This document shows, piece after piece, positions 13,001-23,935 of a stretch of 64,000 nucleotides of DNA. The DNA is from Arbacia lixula (taxonomy: Eukaryota > Echinodermata > Echinoidea > Arbacioida > Arbaciidae). The notes below the pieces were generated by a model that made no database searches, had not been told where the DNA came from, and was given only the letters and a program-made list of their open reading frames with translations. Position 1 is the stretch's first letter. Each line of letters opens with the position of its first letter. The stretch lies in the NCBI GenBank assembly GCA_963669155.1, contig OZ022585.1, positions 7,022,843 to 7,086,842 of the forward strand, written 5' to 3'. The translations under genes and the position numbers were made by a program.

Positions 13001-14600
13001 TGCCAATGGTCTTAATTTCATGTATTGTCCATTTTAGAAACTTGCTGAAAGTTATTTGCTCTGATATGATCCACAATTGGAATAATTAGTGACTTAATCA
13101 CAAATCCTCAAAATGTTCGGCCCGAACAATTTGAGGATTTGTGATTAAATTACTAATTACTCCACATGTGGATAGTTTTATGGCAAATAACTTTCAGCAA
13201 GTTTCTAAAATGGACAATACATGGATTTAAGACCATTGGCAAGAAGATTGCTAGCAATCATCTTTTGAAGGCCTTTTTGTCTTCCCAGTACAGTATACTC
13301 CCTTTAAATTTAAAACTCATTAATTCGTGCATTTCGATGTCGCAACAATTGATCATGGATAATAACAGAAATGATCAAATGAGACGCAAAAGAAGAACAT
13401 AATTTTTCGTATTCCATACACAATACTGTTCAATGCATTCTGTGTGTGTTCCTTGTGCGAAAAAAACAAAACATCGAAGGGTTTTATAAAGTAAACATAT
13501 CAAAATCATTGTAGAATAATGATTTGTTCTCTCGGCTCCAGGAAACTTCACCCTTACGTTCGGGACGTTAGACTACATGGGGAATCATTTCACGTTGTTC
13601 ACTGAGCCGAAGCTTGAGGATCTGTATGTGAACTTCCTCTGGGCAACGGTGGATCTCACTCGCAATATGTACTATGTCCTTATGGGCAATGAGAACGCTC
13701 CTACGGCGCTCAACGCCAGAATCCATTCCTTCAACATTACATCAAAGTAAGTATGTGGGCCCTACTATGTCAACCATAGGCCCCCTGTATGTTCTACGTC
13801 TTTATGAGCAATGAGAACGCTCCTACGGCGCTCAACGCCAGAATCCATTCCTTCAACATTACATCAAAGTGAGCATATGGACCCCACTATGTCAACGCTA
13901 GGCCCCCTGTAATACGTCCCTATGAGCAATGAGAACGCTCCTTATTAAGGCGCTTAACGTCATAATCTATTCCTTCATCATTTCATCAAAGTGAGTATGT
14001 GGGCCCCACTCTGTCAACCCTAGGCCCTCTATATGTTCTACATCTTTATGAGCAATGAGAACACTCCTTATTAAGGCGCTTAAAGCCAGAATCCATTCCT
14101 TCAACATTGTCTACCCAAGGCCCACGGCCCTCCCATGCCTTCGATCCACGCAAAACCTTTTTTCATTTTTTTTTTACAATAATCTATATTTAATTCCATT
14201 AAAAATCATAAATGATACAGCAATATATCCAGATTATTTACTGCACAAATTAACAAACTTAAAGAATTTCATCACAATAAACAAGAATAAATTTGTTTAA
14301 CTATAACAACAATGTAGACTGAATTACAGCTATACTTTCAAACACATCATTTGATCTAAGTGATTAATAAAGACCAATGAAAAGTGTACGATTGCAAAAG
14401 AATGGAAACTTTACAAGCCCTGTACCCCGTTCCCTAAACTGTACCGTAACCCTCTCTCCCTCCCACCTACCCCACCCTCCCCAAAACACACCAACACACA
14501 CACATACACACACACGCACCCACAACCATCCCCCACAACCACCCACACCCACGACCCCCCCCCACACACACACTCATACACACACACACACACACAGACT

Positions 14601-14637
<37 letters not shown>

Positions 14638-17600
14638 TTTCCATATTCTATTTGATTCTTATTTGATTTTATTCACATAATGAAATAAACAATTTCATTT
14701 TATAACATAGAATTACAAATCAATAAACGTTGATCCGATAAACGCAAAGCATGATATATCACTTGTATATAAATACAATATATATGTGCCATATTCTACC
14801 TAGATATGCAACTTATAATTTGTATTCCTCTTAAATAGAATAATAACCATAATACTAAAAGAAATGTATAATAGTAATGATAATAAAGCAATTCCATAAT
14901 ACATAAGAATGATTTTTTTCTGATACCCCCCCCCCCGAACATATAAGTCTACCCCTACACATTATCTACATTAAAAAGTCCACACACACACAAACACGTA
15001 CACACTGAAATACATATACAAAAACACACACACACACACACACTCACCTAGACACACACACAGACACCCCCCCCACACACACACACACCATTCTAACCCT
15101 ATGTGCTATTACTTTTCACTCAAATTTGAACTGCAATGTTATCTGATCTCAATTTGTAAAGTTTCCCATTTCTGTGGGTGGATCTGCAATCTACCCGCTT
15201 TAATTGTCAAATTCTTCTCTTCCTCTATAAAATCCGTCATGATTTGACATATCTTAATCCTGGGAGGTAAGTTGCTTGTTCTACACATGAAAATAGTATA
15301 TTTCAGTAAAATTATGAGTGCATTCACACATTTGATTCTATTCGAGTTACCTGACAACCCCAAAAATATGTCTTGCCACTCCATGTTGCTGATTTCAACT
15401 AATTTAAAATGTTCAATAATATAATAATGATCTACATTTGGAGTAATGAGTGATTAAATCACAAATCCTCAAAAAGTTCGGCCCGAACATTTTGAGAATT
15501 TAATCATTAATCATTAATTACTCCATATGTGAATCATTTGAGGGCAAATAACTTTCAGCAAGCTTCTAAAATAGACGATACATGAATTTAAGACCATTGG
15601 CAGGAAGATTGCTAACAATTACATTTTGAAGGCTTTTTTGCCTTTCCAGTACAGTATATGCCCTTTAACCTTCAAATCTTATGTAACAATTACAAATAAA
15701 CTGTATTGGCTGACCTGGAGCTCTCTATCAAAATGGTACTAATGAATGGTATATACAAATTCTTCCAGGAGCACTTCCACTAAATGAAAGGGAAAGAAAA
15801 CGCACAAAATGTTACACCTCCAGGTGTGTCTTAAAATGCAAGAATTCGTGACTCTGGCGGCAAACAAAAATTTTCCATCCTTCAATAACAATAATAGATT
15901 TCAGTTTCCCTGAAAGCTATTGGATGTTCTATTGTCTTCTCATAGAAACCCTTCCAACCGCTAGAACACTGGCTCGGGTCTAAAGTACTAACAGGTGTAA
16001 GAAGCGTCATTTAAGCACAGCTATGAATAAACCAGTTTACACAACATAGCCATCATATCATGATATTATTATTATATTATATTATCATACTACTTCGCTC
16101 ATGGGAAAGAAGCTACTACCCTAAACAAAACACACCCCAGGTATCTAGTGCCCAAGTTACATAAATTAGTCTTTGAAAACCCTACAAAAAATAAAAACAA
16201 ACATTGCAAACATTTCTTTCAAGTTATGTTGTAAAACCTGTAAATAAATACCAGCTGTCTTTAAACATCACGTGTATTGCTTTCCTTGAAAATTGTATAT
16301 TACTGAAACATGTAATAAAGTAAACTATTTTTTTTACACCAAGCTGTTCGTATTAAAGCTACAAAGTACTTTAGCGCACGACCGGTGACCTGTTCTTGTG
16401 CTAAATCAGATCGTCAAGTTTTTTTCCCATCAACTGAAGTTGAAATTGTACATTGGTAAATCAAATTCTTGAAGTTCGCAAGTGTCTGAATTTAAAACAA
16501 AGGTATTTAATAATTAATGTGACATACTGTATGCATACCAAAATATATTTAAGAAACGCGACATTATATCATATGAATTAACGTATTATATATCTTATAT
16601 TATCTTGTTTGTGTGATAAAACGTTATATAAGAAACGGACCAACATTGCCCAACACAAAACAAATAAGGAAAATGTCTTTGTAAACATGTGCGCGTGTGT
16701 ATCACCGTCAGGTTATTATAGCTATATGTGTGTTTGTGTATTCATGCAGAGTTTTTGCCACAAAACACACATTCCAGTAAGCAATACTCTGCTGTATTAT
16801 ACGCATGCTACATGTATAATGGGATGGCCAACACACACCGGATAGTGCGAGCTTAACTTTTTGTGTGCCAGGTGTGTATTTTGTCATCAATTAATGCACA
16901 CAAATCTCATTGAGCAGCACTACATTTGACATTGGAAGGGCTAAATCATTGAAGCTCGGCGAATTATGATTATAATCCCTTAGCACGCCTGCACGATCGG
17001 CTTGAAGATTATGTAGTACATGTAACTGAGTGTGACTTAAACATCGTGGGACTTTGGGGGTTAAATACAGTGGTTCAACGGGGATGAGTGGACCTCATAT
17101 CCGGGGCAAGTTATGCGACAAATATATGGTCCACCTCGTGAAAATGCAGTCATTACTCCACTTGACACGCCCCCAAAGCATGGCGTAGTTATGCAAAATC
17201 CGGCCGATACAAGCTATCAGGTTCAGCGGGCATTGAGTAACATGCCTTTCCGCGCTTTCCCGCCCCTCTCCCGCGGATTTTCACGGTGCGACCGACACCC
17301 ACGCGACGGTTTTCCATTAGGGCGGTCGCGCTTAATTACCGGAGGGGGTAATATCGATCCCTGAGGTATCGATTCCAGGTTTAATGTGTGTACTTACATG
17401 AAAGTATAATACAATACCTCTTTTTCTCCGAAGGTTCAATGACCCACAGTGAATGAAGACAGGAAGAATCGCCATGTATTCAAATTCTATCATATTATGG
17501 ATGTCTCTTCCTTTGCTCCTGGTAGAGAAGCTACTCTACCCTAAACAAAAGACATCCTAGGCATCTAGTGCCCAAGCTACATAAATAAGTCATTGAAAAC

Positions 17601-20600
17601 CCTACAAAATATTTGCATATGAAAGTATAATACAATACCTCTTTTTCTCCGAAGGTTCAATAATCCACAGTGTTTGAAGACAGGAAGAATCGTCACGTAT
17701 TCAAATTCCATCCAAAACACATTGAGATAAGGATGACTACAAATCAGATTCTTATTAGAATAATACATCAGCATCCAACTCAGACAAAGCAAAAAGGGGA
17801 AAGTATGCATAGAATTCAAAGGCACACTACTTAGCACGTTCAAATAGAATGTGCATAGAATTCAAATGTACACTGCTTAGCCTGTGGTATAGAATAACAA
17901 TTTGACTGGCGGCAAACAAAAATTTGCGACCCTTCATATTACGTACCACAATAACAAATTTGAGTTTCTATGAAAGCTATTTGATGCTCCATTGTCTTCT
18001 CATAGAAACCCTTCCAACCCCCAAAACACTGGCTCGGGTCTTAAGTACTACAAGGTGTAAGAAGCGTCATTCAAGCAAAACTATGAATAAACCAGTTTAC
18101 ACAACATAGCCATCATATTATGACTGTCTCTTCCTTTGCTCCTGGGAGAGAAGCTACTACCCTAAACAAAACACACCCAAGGCATTTAGTGCCCAAGTTA
18201 CATAAATTAGTCATTGGAAACCATACAAAATATTTGGATATGAAAGAATAAATAATAAATGAAATACCACTTTTTCTCCGAAGGTTCAACAATCCACAGT
18301 GATTTAAGACAGGAAGAATCACCATGTATTCAAAATCTATCAAAATCACATAAAGGATGACTACAAATTAGCTTCTTATTAGAATAATACATCAACATTC
18401 TACTCAGACAAAACAAAACGAGGAAAGTATGCATAGAATTCAAATAACACAGAGTTTGTGGTGTAGAATAACAATTTGACTTTAGGAGCTTTCCATACCA
18501 TCATCTCTGCCTAACTAAAATTGTAGCCACCTTCCAAGCCATTGCCTTTTCTGTCCACAATCAATATCCAACAACAACAACAACAACAACAACAAACACA
18601 CACACACACAAACATACAGACACATGTGTATAATATAAAAAAGAAATTGCTGCTCTACATGATTAATGTATTTGCAATCGCGGAATAGGTTTACGGTACA
18701 CCATGTGTAAAGTCTGGAGGGGAATTGGAAAGACGAGAAAGTGGAGATTTGAAAGTAGAGTATTCTTTCGAAATGATTGTAGTCCTTAAAGGGAATGTTA
18801 ACCAGAGAGAGTGAAGAGCTGAGGAGTAGAGAAGAAGACTCGACGTTTCAGGCAGGTTGACTGCCCGTCTTCAGGAATAATGTATATCACTTGTGCAAAA
18901 TACATCGATTGCAATAGCAGGCCTACAATTTGTGTCACGTACGTGCATCTTGCATCTTGATTCATGTGACCTTGCATCTATTTCCAGAAATCTTACAGGA
19001 ATCACCGAGATCGATGTTTCTCGCTACACTATCAATGCTATTCAGGCGTACGAGAAAACAGGTATGTGTTCTCATCCCTATGTTTTCTCACGTAGTCTCT
19101 CAAAACGTGCAACATTGAATTTTTTTCAAACCACGGTATCAAACAAGCTATCAAAAGGTGTCCCTGCCAATACAATGGAATTCAAGCCTGTGTGTGGATG
19201 GCACAATCCTTTCACTGCCAGACTGATTTGTGTGTACAATTTGTGGATGAAGCTAAATTTCGCAACTCACGTGACGCATATAGAGTTAATCCCTGGGTCA
19301 AATCGGGGGCAAGCAGTCGATAATAAGGATCAGGGATGTGTTAGGAAGGAGAAACAACTCGAGCGTAATATATTCAAACACCTGTATGGATACTAATGAA
19401 TGTCAAAAGCATTCCACAATCACCACAATGTTTTGATGTTCCATGCGCGGCACCGACATTAGCTGTTGTCAACTCGGAAAGCAATACCTTTAATTCACTG
19501 TTTTGTCTGTGGAAGCTATATTTCTTATCACATTTTTGTGCAATTTTCAAGAAAGTTTCGGGTAACACCACTTAAGATCCTGTACTCGGTTTTCTTCTAA
19601 ATAATTGTTGAATGATGCACAAACGGAGATATAGGATAATATTCTTACTTACACAATTAACAAATTTCTTCACTTTCCGCAAATTTCTGGAAATGTGTTC
19701 AATCAATCTGGAAATGTGTTCAATCATTATCAAAATTATATCTTAAGCTGTTTATTTTCATCAACAGAGTTTGCGTGCATTTGCGTGCAACTGAGATGAT
19801 AAAGTAGAAAAAAAAATATTTTTGTTTGCTGATATCTCTTTTCCTCACGAAGTATTGATGCAATCCAACAGAACTGGACAAGCGAAATAAGACTCTACAT
19901 TTCTTTTGTTCTATCTGAGAAAGTGTTGCTACGCAATCCTGTTCGTTTTTATGAAAACACCTAAAAAGCACATGCTAAGAAAACATTTATTTCGGCGGTG
20001 CCACGCATGGGTTCAAAGAAAGAAAGCTGATTCATATCCTTCCATAACACATCCCTGTAAGGATGAAGCGCGAATGTAATCGTCTTAAATCCATCTATTC
20101 ATACAGTTACCCACTGGGATAAACAGTGTTAAGAGTTACGCCCTATGCAGTACTTCCACAATCAAGGGTGCCTACGTTTTGTTCAAACAGTTTTTGTTTT
20201 CAAAAGAATAGCTCTCTGAAAATTCGAGTGCGTGTCTGTATGCGTGCGAATGTATTGAGGTGCCTGTCTCTGTTAAGGGAAAGGGGAATGGGTGGGGTAC
20301 ATATGTGGCTCCCTATGATATACCAAATATAAATTATATTTCATGTAATGATATTGAATGCGTTCTTCTGCAGGTCAACTCTTTGCCGTAACACCCGGTT
20401 TGTTTCCCCAGCGGTATCCGCCTTGGAACCTGGTTGAGGTTAACCCGGAAACTGGAGTGATCATACATGTCATGGAACTAGCCCCGGCCGGTAATTTGAT
20501 TTGAATGGTTTATATATATTTCCAAACTTTTCCATTAAACTATAGAATCAATATGTATCAGATTAAAGGAAATGTGTATGTAATTTCAGTTTACAGTAGG

Positions 20601-21147
20601 CCTAAATCAAAATATTTGATAGAAGAGTGGATGATAAACATCATGGTTATATCATATTTCAAAGGTTTCATCATGGAAATATAACATGTGTATGATAACT
20701 AAGGATATTTATAGGATTACAAAGGGTATAGCCTCAAACAACAAATTGAGACATTTTCCAGTACATTGCAATGATCGAGTGAAAGAAAAACTGGATGATT
20801 ACTAATAAATAAGTATGACAATATAATACTGATATTTTTTTCTTTTTCTTCGTTCTCTGGCTGTTATCGCCATCTCGACATCTGTTATTGAACCCCCCCC
20901 CCCCCCCAACCTCCAATCCTTTCCTCTTTCTTCCTCCACCCCAGGTATGTTCTCCCCCTTCCAGGGAGGGGCCGTGGTGAACATCCACCAAGCCAAGGGT
21001 GTCCTCTACTACGTCTTCCGCGTCGCGGACTCGATGGCCAACATCATAGCAACCGTTACCCTGGATAGCCTGGAGGTCTCCTTCTCTCAGCTCACAAGCC
21101 TCCAGAACGTTCACAACATCGCGTATTTTGATCCTTACTCACCATAA
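9624..21147 (+). CDS. Chitin-binding type-4 (LPMO-like) / beta-propeller-like protein, eight 3' exons
   Basis: Eight exons join in frame: 9624-9742, 10111-10248, 11041-11318, 12360-12619, 13542-13746, 18988-19061, 20374-20490, 20945-21147 (TAA). All introns have GT-AG ends and matching phases, giving about 464 residues. The first two exons resemble the C-terminal half of a chitin-binding type-4 or LPMO-like domain: a GDS.EH.QW.QRNYT block, then CSHCVLRMRYVS and FYQCSDITI, whose cysteines fit the family pattern. The remaining residues show alternating strands and recurrent K(L/I)..I(N/D)..TG-like turns typical of a beta-propeller. The expected N-terminal copper-binding histidine is not in these exons; the 5' exons are upstream of the window or too short to see. 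A secreted glycan-active or glycan-binding role is inferred. The domain calls rest on pattern memory and not on a search. Confidence 0.72.
9857..10083 (+). repeat. (CT)n-rich tract running into a splice acceptor
   Basis: About 225 bp of CT repeats with C-runs and TTTCT interruptions lie directly upstream of the TTTAG acceptor at 10110. The strand is pyrimidine, so the tract works as, or has replaced, the polypyrimidine tract of the next exon. The open frames through it are low-complexity artefacts. Confidence 0.92.
10111..10248 (+). CDS. Chitin-binding/propeller gene, exon b (cysteine block)
   Basis: A phase-0 exon of 46 codons between CTGTTTAG and GAG|GTAATA. It encodes VMPNVTCSHCVLRMRYVS and then GEEIFYQCSDITI. 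The C-x-x-C-V-L-x-x-R-Y-V and F-x-x-C-x-D-I/V patterns are the most diagnostic part for a chitin-binding type-4 or LPMO-like fold. Two N-glycosylation sequons (NVT, NAT) fit secretion. Confidence 0.8.
11041..11318 (+). CDS. Chitin-binding/propeller gene, exon c (linker and first propeller-like strands)
   Basis: The acceptor is TTTTCCCACAG and the donor CCCAG|GTATAG; it holds 92 codons plus two bases. The first half is a polar linker rich in Ser, Pro and Asp (KKSPPRSPISTSESDDVG). The second half (KLVSINSVTGSLDRELSVYF) looks like a propeller blade. The long open frames on the opposite strand here are shadows. Confidence 0.72.
12360..12619 (+). CDS. Chitin-binding/propeller gene, exon d
   Basis: The acceptor CCCTCTAG completes a codon left at phase 2; the donor is CCTG|GTATGG. 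The 86 full codons include PNKILWIDMEARAIAGEYEI and GVYISTLNPYKR. GC content rises sharply against the AT-rich introns, as expected of a real exon. Confidence 0.75.
12934..13307. mobile_element. TTAA-flanked foldback MITE, full-length copy
   Basis: A 374-bp near-perfect palindrome opening with TTAAAGGGAGTATACTG and closing with CAGTATACTCCCTTTAA, centred on GTTCGGCCCGAAC. TTAA at both ends fits a piggyBac-type target site, but no transposase is present. It lies in the intron between exons d and e, 235 bp before exon e. Relatives occur at 15430-15668 and 37642-37847. Confidence 0.88.
13542..13746 (+). CDS. Chitin-binding/propeller gene, exon e
   Basis: The acceptor is GGCTCCAG and the donor TCAAA|GTAAGT. 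The 67 full codons encode a propeller-like unit (NFTLTFGTLDYMGNHFTLF, then LWATVDLTRNMYYVLMG). The last 80 bases and the donor have been duplicated three more times downstream (13787-14125). Confidence 0.75.
13664..14125 (+). repeat. Fourfold tandem duplication of an exon end with its splice donor
   Basis: Four units of about 118-128 bp, each carrying ..ATGAGCAATGAGAACGCTCC.. to ..CATTCCTTCAACATT... The first is the true 3' end of exon e. Units 2 and 3 keep CATCAAAGTGAG(C/T), a donor-like sequence, while unit 4 breaks off before it. Units 3 and 4 share an insertion TTATTAAGG, so they probably arose from each other. No acceptor is seen before units 2-4, so they should be intronic. Confidence 0.88.
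14490..14634 (+). repeat. (CA)n / C-rich microsatellite
   Basis: A run of CACACA with CCCC and CATACA interruptions within the 5.2-kb intron (13747-18987). Related CA runs recur at about 14983-15090. Apparent open frames across it are low complexity. Confidence 0.9.
15430..15668. mobile_element. 5'-truncated copy of the TTAA foldback MITE
   Basis: It matches the centre and right arm of 12934-13307: GGAGTAAT, CACAAATCCTCAAAA, GTTCGGCCCGAAC, CAAATAACTTTCAGCAAG, CCAGTACAGTATA, ending CCCTTTAA. The left arm is missing outside the GATCTACATTTGG block. Several percent divergence from the full copy shows it is older or decayed. Confidence 0.8.
15857..16190. repeat. Member of a 0.6-kb intronic repeat family
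   Basis: GGCGGCAAACAAAAATTT, TATGAATAAACCAGTTTACA and GCTACTACCCTAAACAAAAC recur in the same order at 17907-18225. The family is otherwise unknown to me and has no coding frame. Confidence 0.75.
17040..17364 (+). other. GC-rich island in the long intron, function unknown
   Basis: About 320 bp clearly richer in CpG than its surroundings. It contains ATGCAAAATCCGG, TTTCCGCGCTTTCCCGCCCC (E2F-like) and TTTCCATTAGGGCGG. An 83-codon frame spans 17113-17364 without a recognisable domain. It could be a CpG-island promoter, an enhancer or a decayed gene fragment; nothing in the sequence decides between these. Confidence 0.4.
17395..18490. repeat. Tandem cluster of the 0.6-kb intronic repeat
   Basis: Roughly two units, about 617-630 bp apart. 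TTTTTCTCCGAAGGTTCAA recurs near 17420, 17640 and 18277; GTGCCCAAG(C/T)TACATAAAT recurs near 17568 and 18187. The first unit is rearranged. The cluster sits wholly within the intron between exons e and f. Confidence 0.75.
18842..18875 (-). other. Penelope-like end motif, hammerhead-like core
   Basis: On the minus strand: CCTGAAGA, then a GGCAG/CTGCC stem, then GAAACGTC. The CTGANGA...GAAAC layout matches the conserved core of hammerhead ribozymes reported in Penelope-like elements. One or two bases at the base of stem II do not pair. No Penelope coding sequence is visible beside it, so it would be a relic. Confidence 0.4.
18988..19061 (+). CDS. Chitin-binding/propeller gene, exon f (short)
   Basis: A 74-bp exon between TATTTCCAG and AACAG|GTATGT. 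Twenty-four codons (NLTGITEIDVSRYTINAIQA..) bridge exons e and g in matching phase. The longer open frame around it reads through both splice sites and is not the gene. Confidence 0.7.
19812..20047 (-). repeat. Inverted partner of the repeat at 1-235
   Basis: The reverse complement opens TATGGAAGGATATGAATCAGC and follows the first 235 bases of the window in order. It lies 325 bp upstream of exon g and is not part of the coding sequence. Confidence 0.6.
20374..20490 (+). CDS. Chitin-binding/propeller gene, exon g
   Basis: The acceptor is TTCTTCTGCAG and the donor GGCCG|GTAATT. It encodes QLFAVTPGLFPQRYPPWNLV and then EVNPETGVIIHV. The V-N-P-x-T-G turn is a common signature of YVTN/NHL-type propeller blades. 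Confidence 0.75.
20945..21147 (+). CDS. Chitin-binding/propeller gene, terminal exon h
   Basis: The acceptor CCACCCCAG is preceded by a C-run and a T-rich tract (20836-20940). Sixty-six codons end in ..NIAYFDPYSP and TAA at 21145. It includes a last strand-rich blade (GGAVVNIHQAKGVLYYVFRV). Possible poly(A) signals AATAAA occur at 22108, 22300 and 22573; the sequence does not say which is used. Confidence 0.78.
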
Positions 21148-22405
21148 ATGCCGGTGACGGTAGAGCTCGCCTCTCCGTTCTTTATCTGCAAAAGAAATAC
21201 AAAAAAAAAAATTGATCTCCCCTTACAGGGAGCATGCTTACCGGGGATGTGCCCAGCAGTGCACACAATTTCGTGTTGTCATGACCATTGTAATTGTAAA
21301 CTAATGATTTGTGGCGTTGACTTCTCTACAACATACGCAAAAGTTGAAGAGTATAGGTTAAATTCAAATCTTTGCTTCGTGTCGCGGAGTAGGAGACTCA
21401 CAAGTATTTCCTTTTGTATTGTGCTTTGTAATACCAATTTAAGGAGAGGCATATCTCTGAAGGACATAAATTGCTGCATGCCGTACCTTAATACTTGCTT
21501 TTCCATTTCATGTATGTTGATACATGATATCTAAAGTTATGGCCACAAATTTGAATTGTTTGGTTGAATTTGGGTGAGTTGAATGGATTAATCATTGTCA
21601 CATTTATCATGTCTTTTAGCCTATGGACTGTCTAGACTTAACTGTTAATAGTTGTACAACTCTTAGTTATCGTTACAACAAGGAAGTATAGAGAACAGGC
21701 TCCCCAGAAAGATTTTACGTAGTCACCCATTGTAATCAGCTCGTGCAAAGGCTGATTAACGAAATCAGTTCCGTTTTTATCTTTAAAAAGATAAAGGGTG
21801 CGTTAATACTCAATTTGCGAAGGCAGAATCAGCGTTTTGAAACGCTGATTGAAAACGCTAAATCAAAACGAGGTTTACTGGGGTATTGTTTACCGTCATT
21901 TAAACGCGTAGACATTCAAAATGAGCATGAACGCAACCGCTTTTTGAAGTAAACGCGTACCAAAACGCTGATCCCCCCCCCCCCCTTAAATGAACATCAA
22001 TGCAGCCTTATACTGCTATCAATCTCTCTATACTTGATTCTGTAAATGAATGTGTAGTAAACCATATGTACCAAATACCAGAGATATTATGATTCCGCGG
22101 AACATATAATAAATTCATACAAGCGGTATACTACCGCTTGTGTTCATTTATCACATATCATGCGCATACGTACGCTGAACGCATAATTTACGAAAGATCA
22201 AACGCATGCTCACGCGCAAACACAACACGCACATACATATATGATATTAGCAACATCTCAATGGATATACTGTATACGTTTCACACTGTCAGAACTCTGA
22301 ATAAATTTGAATTTGAAATACGTGTCATGTATGATGATATCATGCAGCCTTCATTATGGTAGTTGTGGGAGTGGTGCATATTGTACATGGGTAATACAAA
22401 GCAAC
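21148..22405 (+). other. 3' flank or UTR of the chitin-binding/propeller gene
   Basis: AT-rich, no coding feature. It contains a self-complementary block at 21828-21851 (AATCAGCGTTTTG pairing with CAAAACGCTGATT-like sequence), further CGTTTT/AAAACG modules to 21970, and a C14 run at 21973-21986. Candidate poly(A) signals are AATAAA at 22108 and 22300. Confidence 0.45.
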
Positions 22406-22409
22406 ATAA

Positions 22410-22500
22410 TTAACTCTTTATGTGGTGTCTCCGTATTCGTTCACCTGTAATGTACACGAATCATATTGAGAATAAGTTAACCTGGTACACGAAGAGTTAA
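22410..22500. mobile_element. 91-bp miniature inverted-repeat element
   Basis: It opens TTAACTCTTTATGTGGTG and closes GGTACACGAAGAGTTAA; the ends pair imperfectly and both carry TTAA. The same size and end pattern recur at 33269-33361, so a small MITE family is likely. Confidence 0.6.
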
Positions 22501-23340
22501 CATTTTGTCTGACTAAGGAGGCCTTAATGTTCTCAAAATGAACATATCACGAGATTGATTGATTCTAATCATAATAAACTGCTTTATCCCATAAAATATG
22601 CCGCCAATATTTTTCGGGCAAGTTCGTGCATCACTGGGGCAGTGTTGATGAAAAATTGTTTAAATAGCTCAAGTACAGGCCGGGCACTTCCTGCTGGATT
22701 ATAAGCAATGAATTGACGCACATACATACTCCAACCGAGTCCTAATTACTTAACTACTTTCTTTTGTGGCCTCAACTTTTTTCAGCCATGTGTTATAGAA
22801 AATAAGAAATTAAATTATATTCAAATTCAAGGTTTATCAAAATCATCTTCACAATGAAACGGCTGAATTGTGAACAATTTCAGTGCAAAAAGCACCAAAT
22901 ATAAGCACAGCGTATGAAATTGTTAACACAAACAGCTTTTCCAACCATATTTGATTATACGATAAGGTGAACAAATCTCACTAACAATTAAATTGTTGAT
23001 AGTACAATTCATTTCAAAGATTTCAGACGCTTAGGACTCCATACAAAATTAACGCACAACAAATTGTGAAGAAACTATACTGCGGCTTTCATAGTGTAAC
23101 GTGCTAATCAGTAATATAAACACTAATTATGATGATAAACATTGCAGAAAACCGACCATGATTTACTTTCAGACTTATTGAAAATAATGTAACATTAACG
23201 CACATAAAAGTTGTGAAAAGTGCCTTAAAATTACATTTATCGAAATCTTGATTATTGTATTATATGTATTGATAGACAAGTTGGCGAACCACGAGTGTTG
23301 CCTGATTTCGCAATCGATATACAGTGCTAATTTTTTTTCA
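22501..23340. other. AT-rich gene-free stretch
   Basis: No open frame of note, splice-compatible exon, or clear repeat was found on either strand. Several ACGCACA-containing lines look like decayed repeat sequence. Confidence 0.5.
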
Positions 23341-23344
23341 AATG

Positions 23345-23935
23345 TTTAAAATGGTGCTGAGATGACCTTTGACCTAATCATCCTCATCAACACACGTGGA
23401 ATTACCCAAGGATCATTTGTACCAAGTGTGATCACAATTGATGCAGAAATAAAGAAATGAGAGCAAGTCAAACGAAAACTTCTAACATTTTTGTAGCTAT
23501 ATGGCTTCAAATTATTTGACCTTTCGACCCCTAGAATACCTTTGACCCCATGATCCTCATGAAGACATATGTGGTTTTATCCAAGGATTATTTGTACCAA
23601 GTTTGATTACAATTGATGCAGAATTAAAGAAATGAGAGCAAGTTAAACAAAAACTTTAACATTTTTGTAACAGACCAACAGACCAACATGGCCTCATATT
23701 ATTTGACCTTTTGACCCCTAGATGACCTTGGACCCAATTATCCTCGTGAATACACATGTGATATTACCCAAGGATCATTTGTACCAAGTTTGATCACAAT
23801 TGATACAGAAATAAAGAAATAAGAGTAAGTTAAACAAAAACTCTAACATTTTTGTATCAGATTAACAGACTAACAGACTAACAGGAAAAGTGATCACTAG
23901 GTCTCTGCCGAACTTCGTTCAGGCGAGCCAAAAAT
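23345..23935 (+). repeat. Three tandem units of about 180 bp
   Basis: Each unit holds a TGACC(T/C)TTGACC-like start, A(T/A)CCTC.TGAA, CCAAGGATCATTTGTACCAAG, TTGATCACAATTGATGCAGA and AACATTTTTGTA. Units start near 23350, 23530 and 23710. The array ends in GTCTCTGCCGAACTTCGTTCAGGCGAG. The TGACC/TTTGACC phrase recurs in the hairpin-ended repeat at 35250, suggesting one family. Confidence 0.82.

Noticed and set aside
18893..19396. 167-codon plus frame
   Set aside because: It contains exon f but reads through its acceptor and donor; only 18988-19061 fits the gene.
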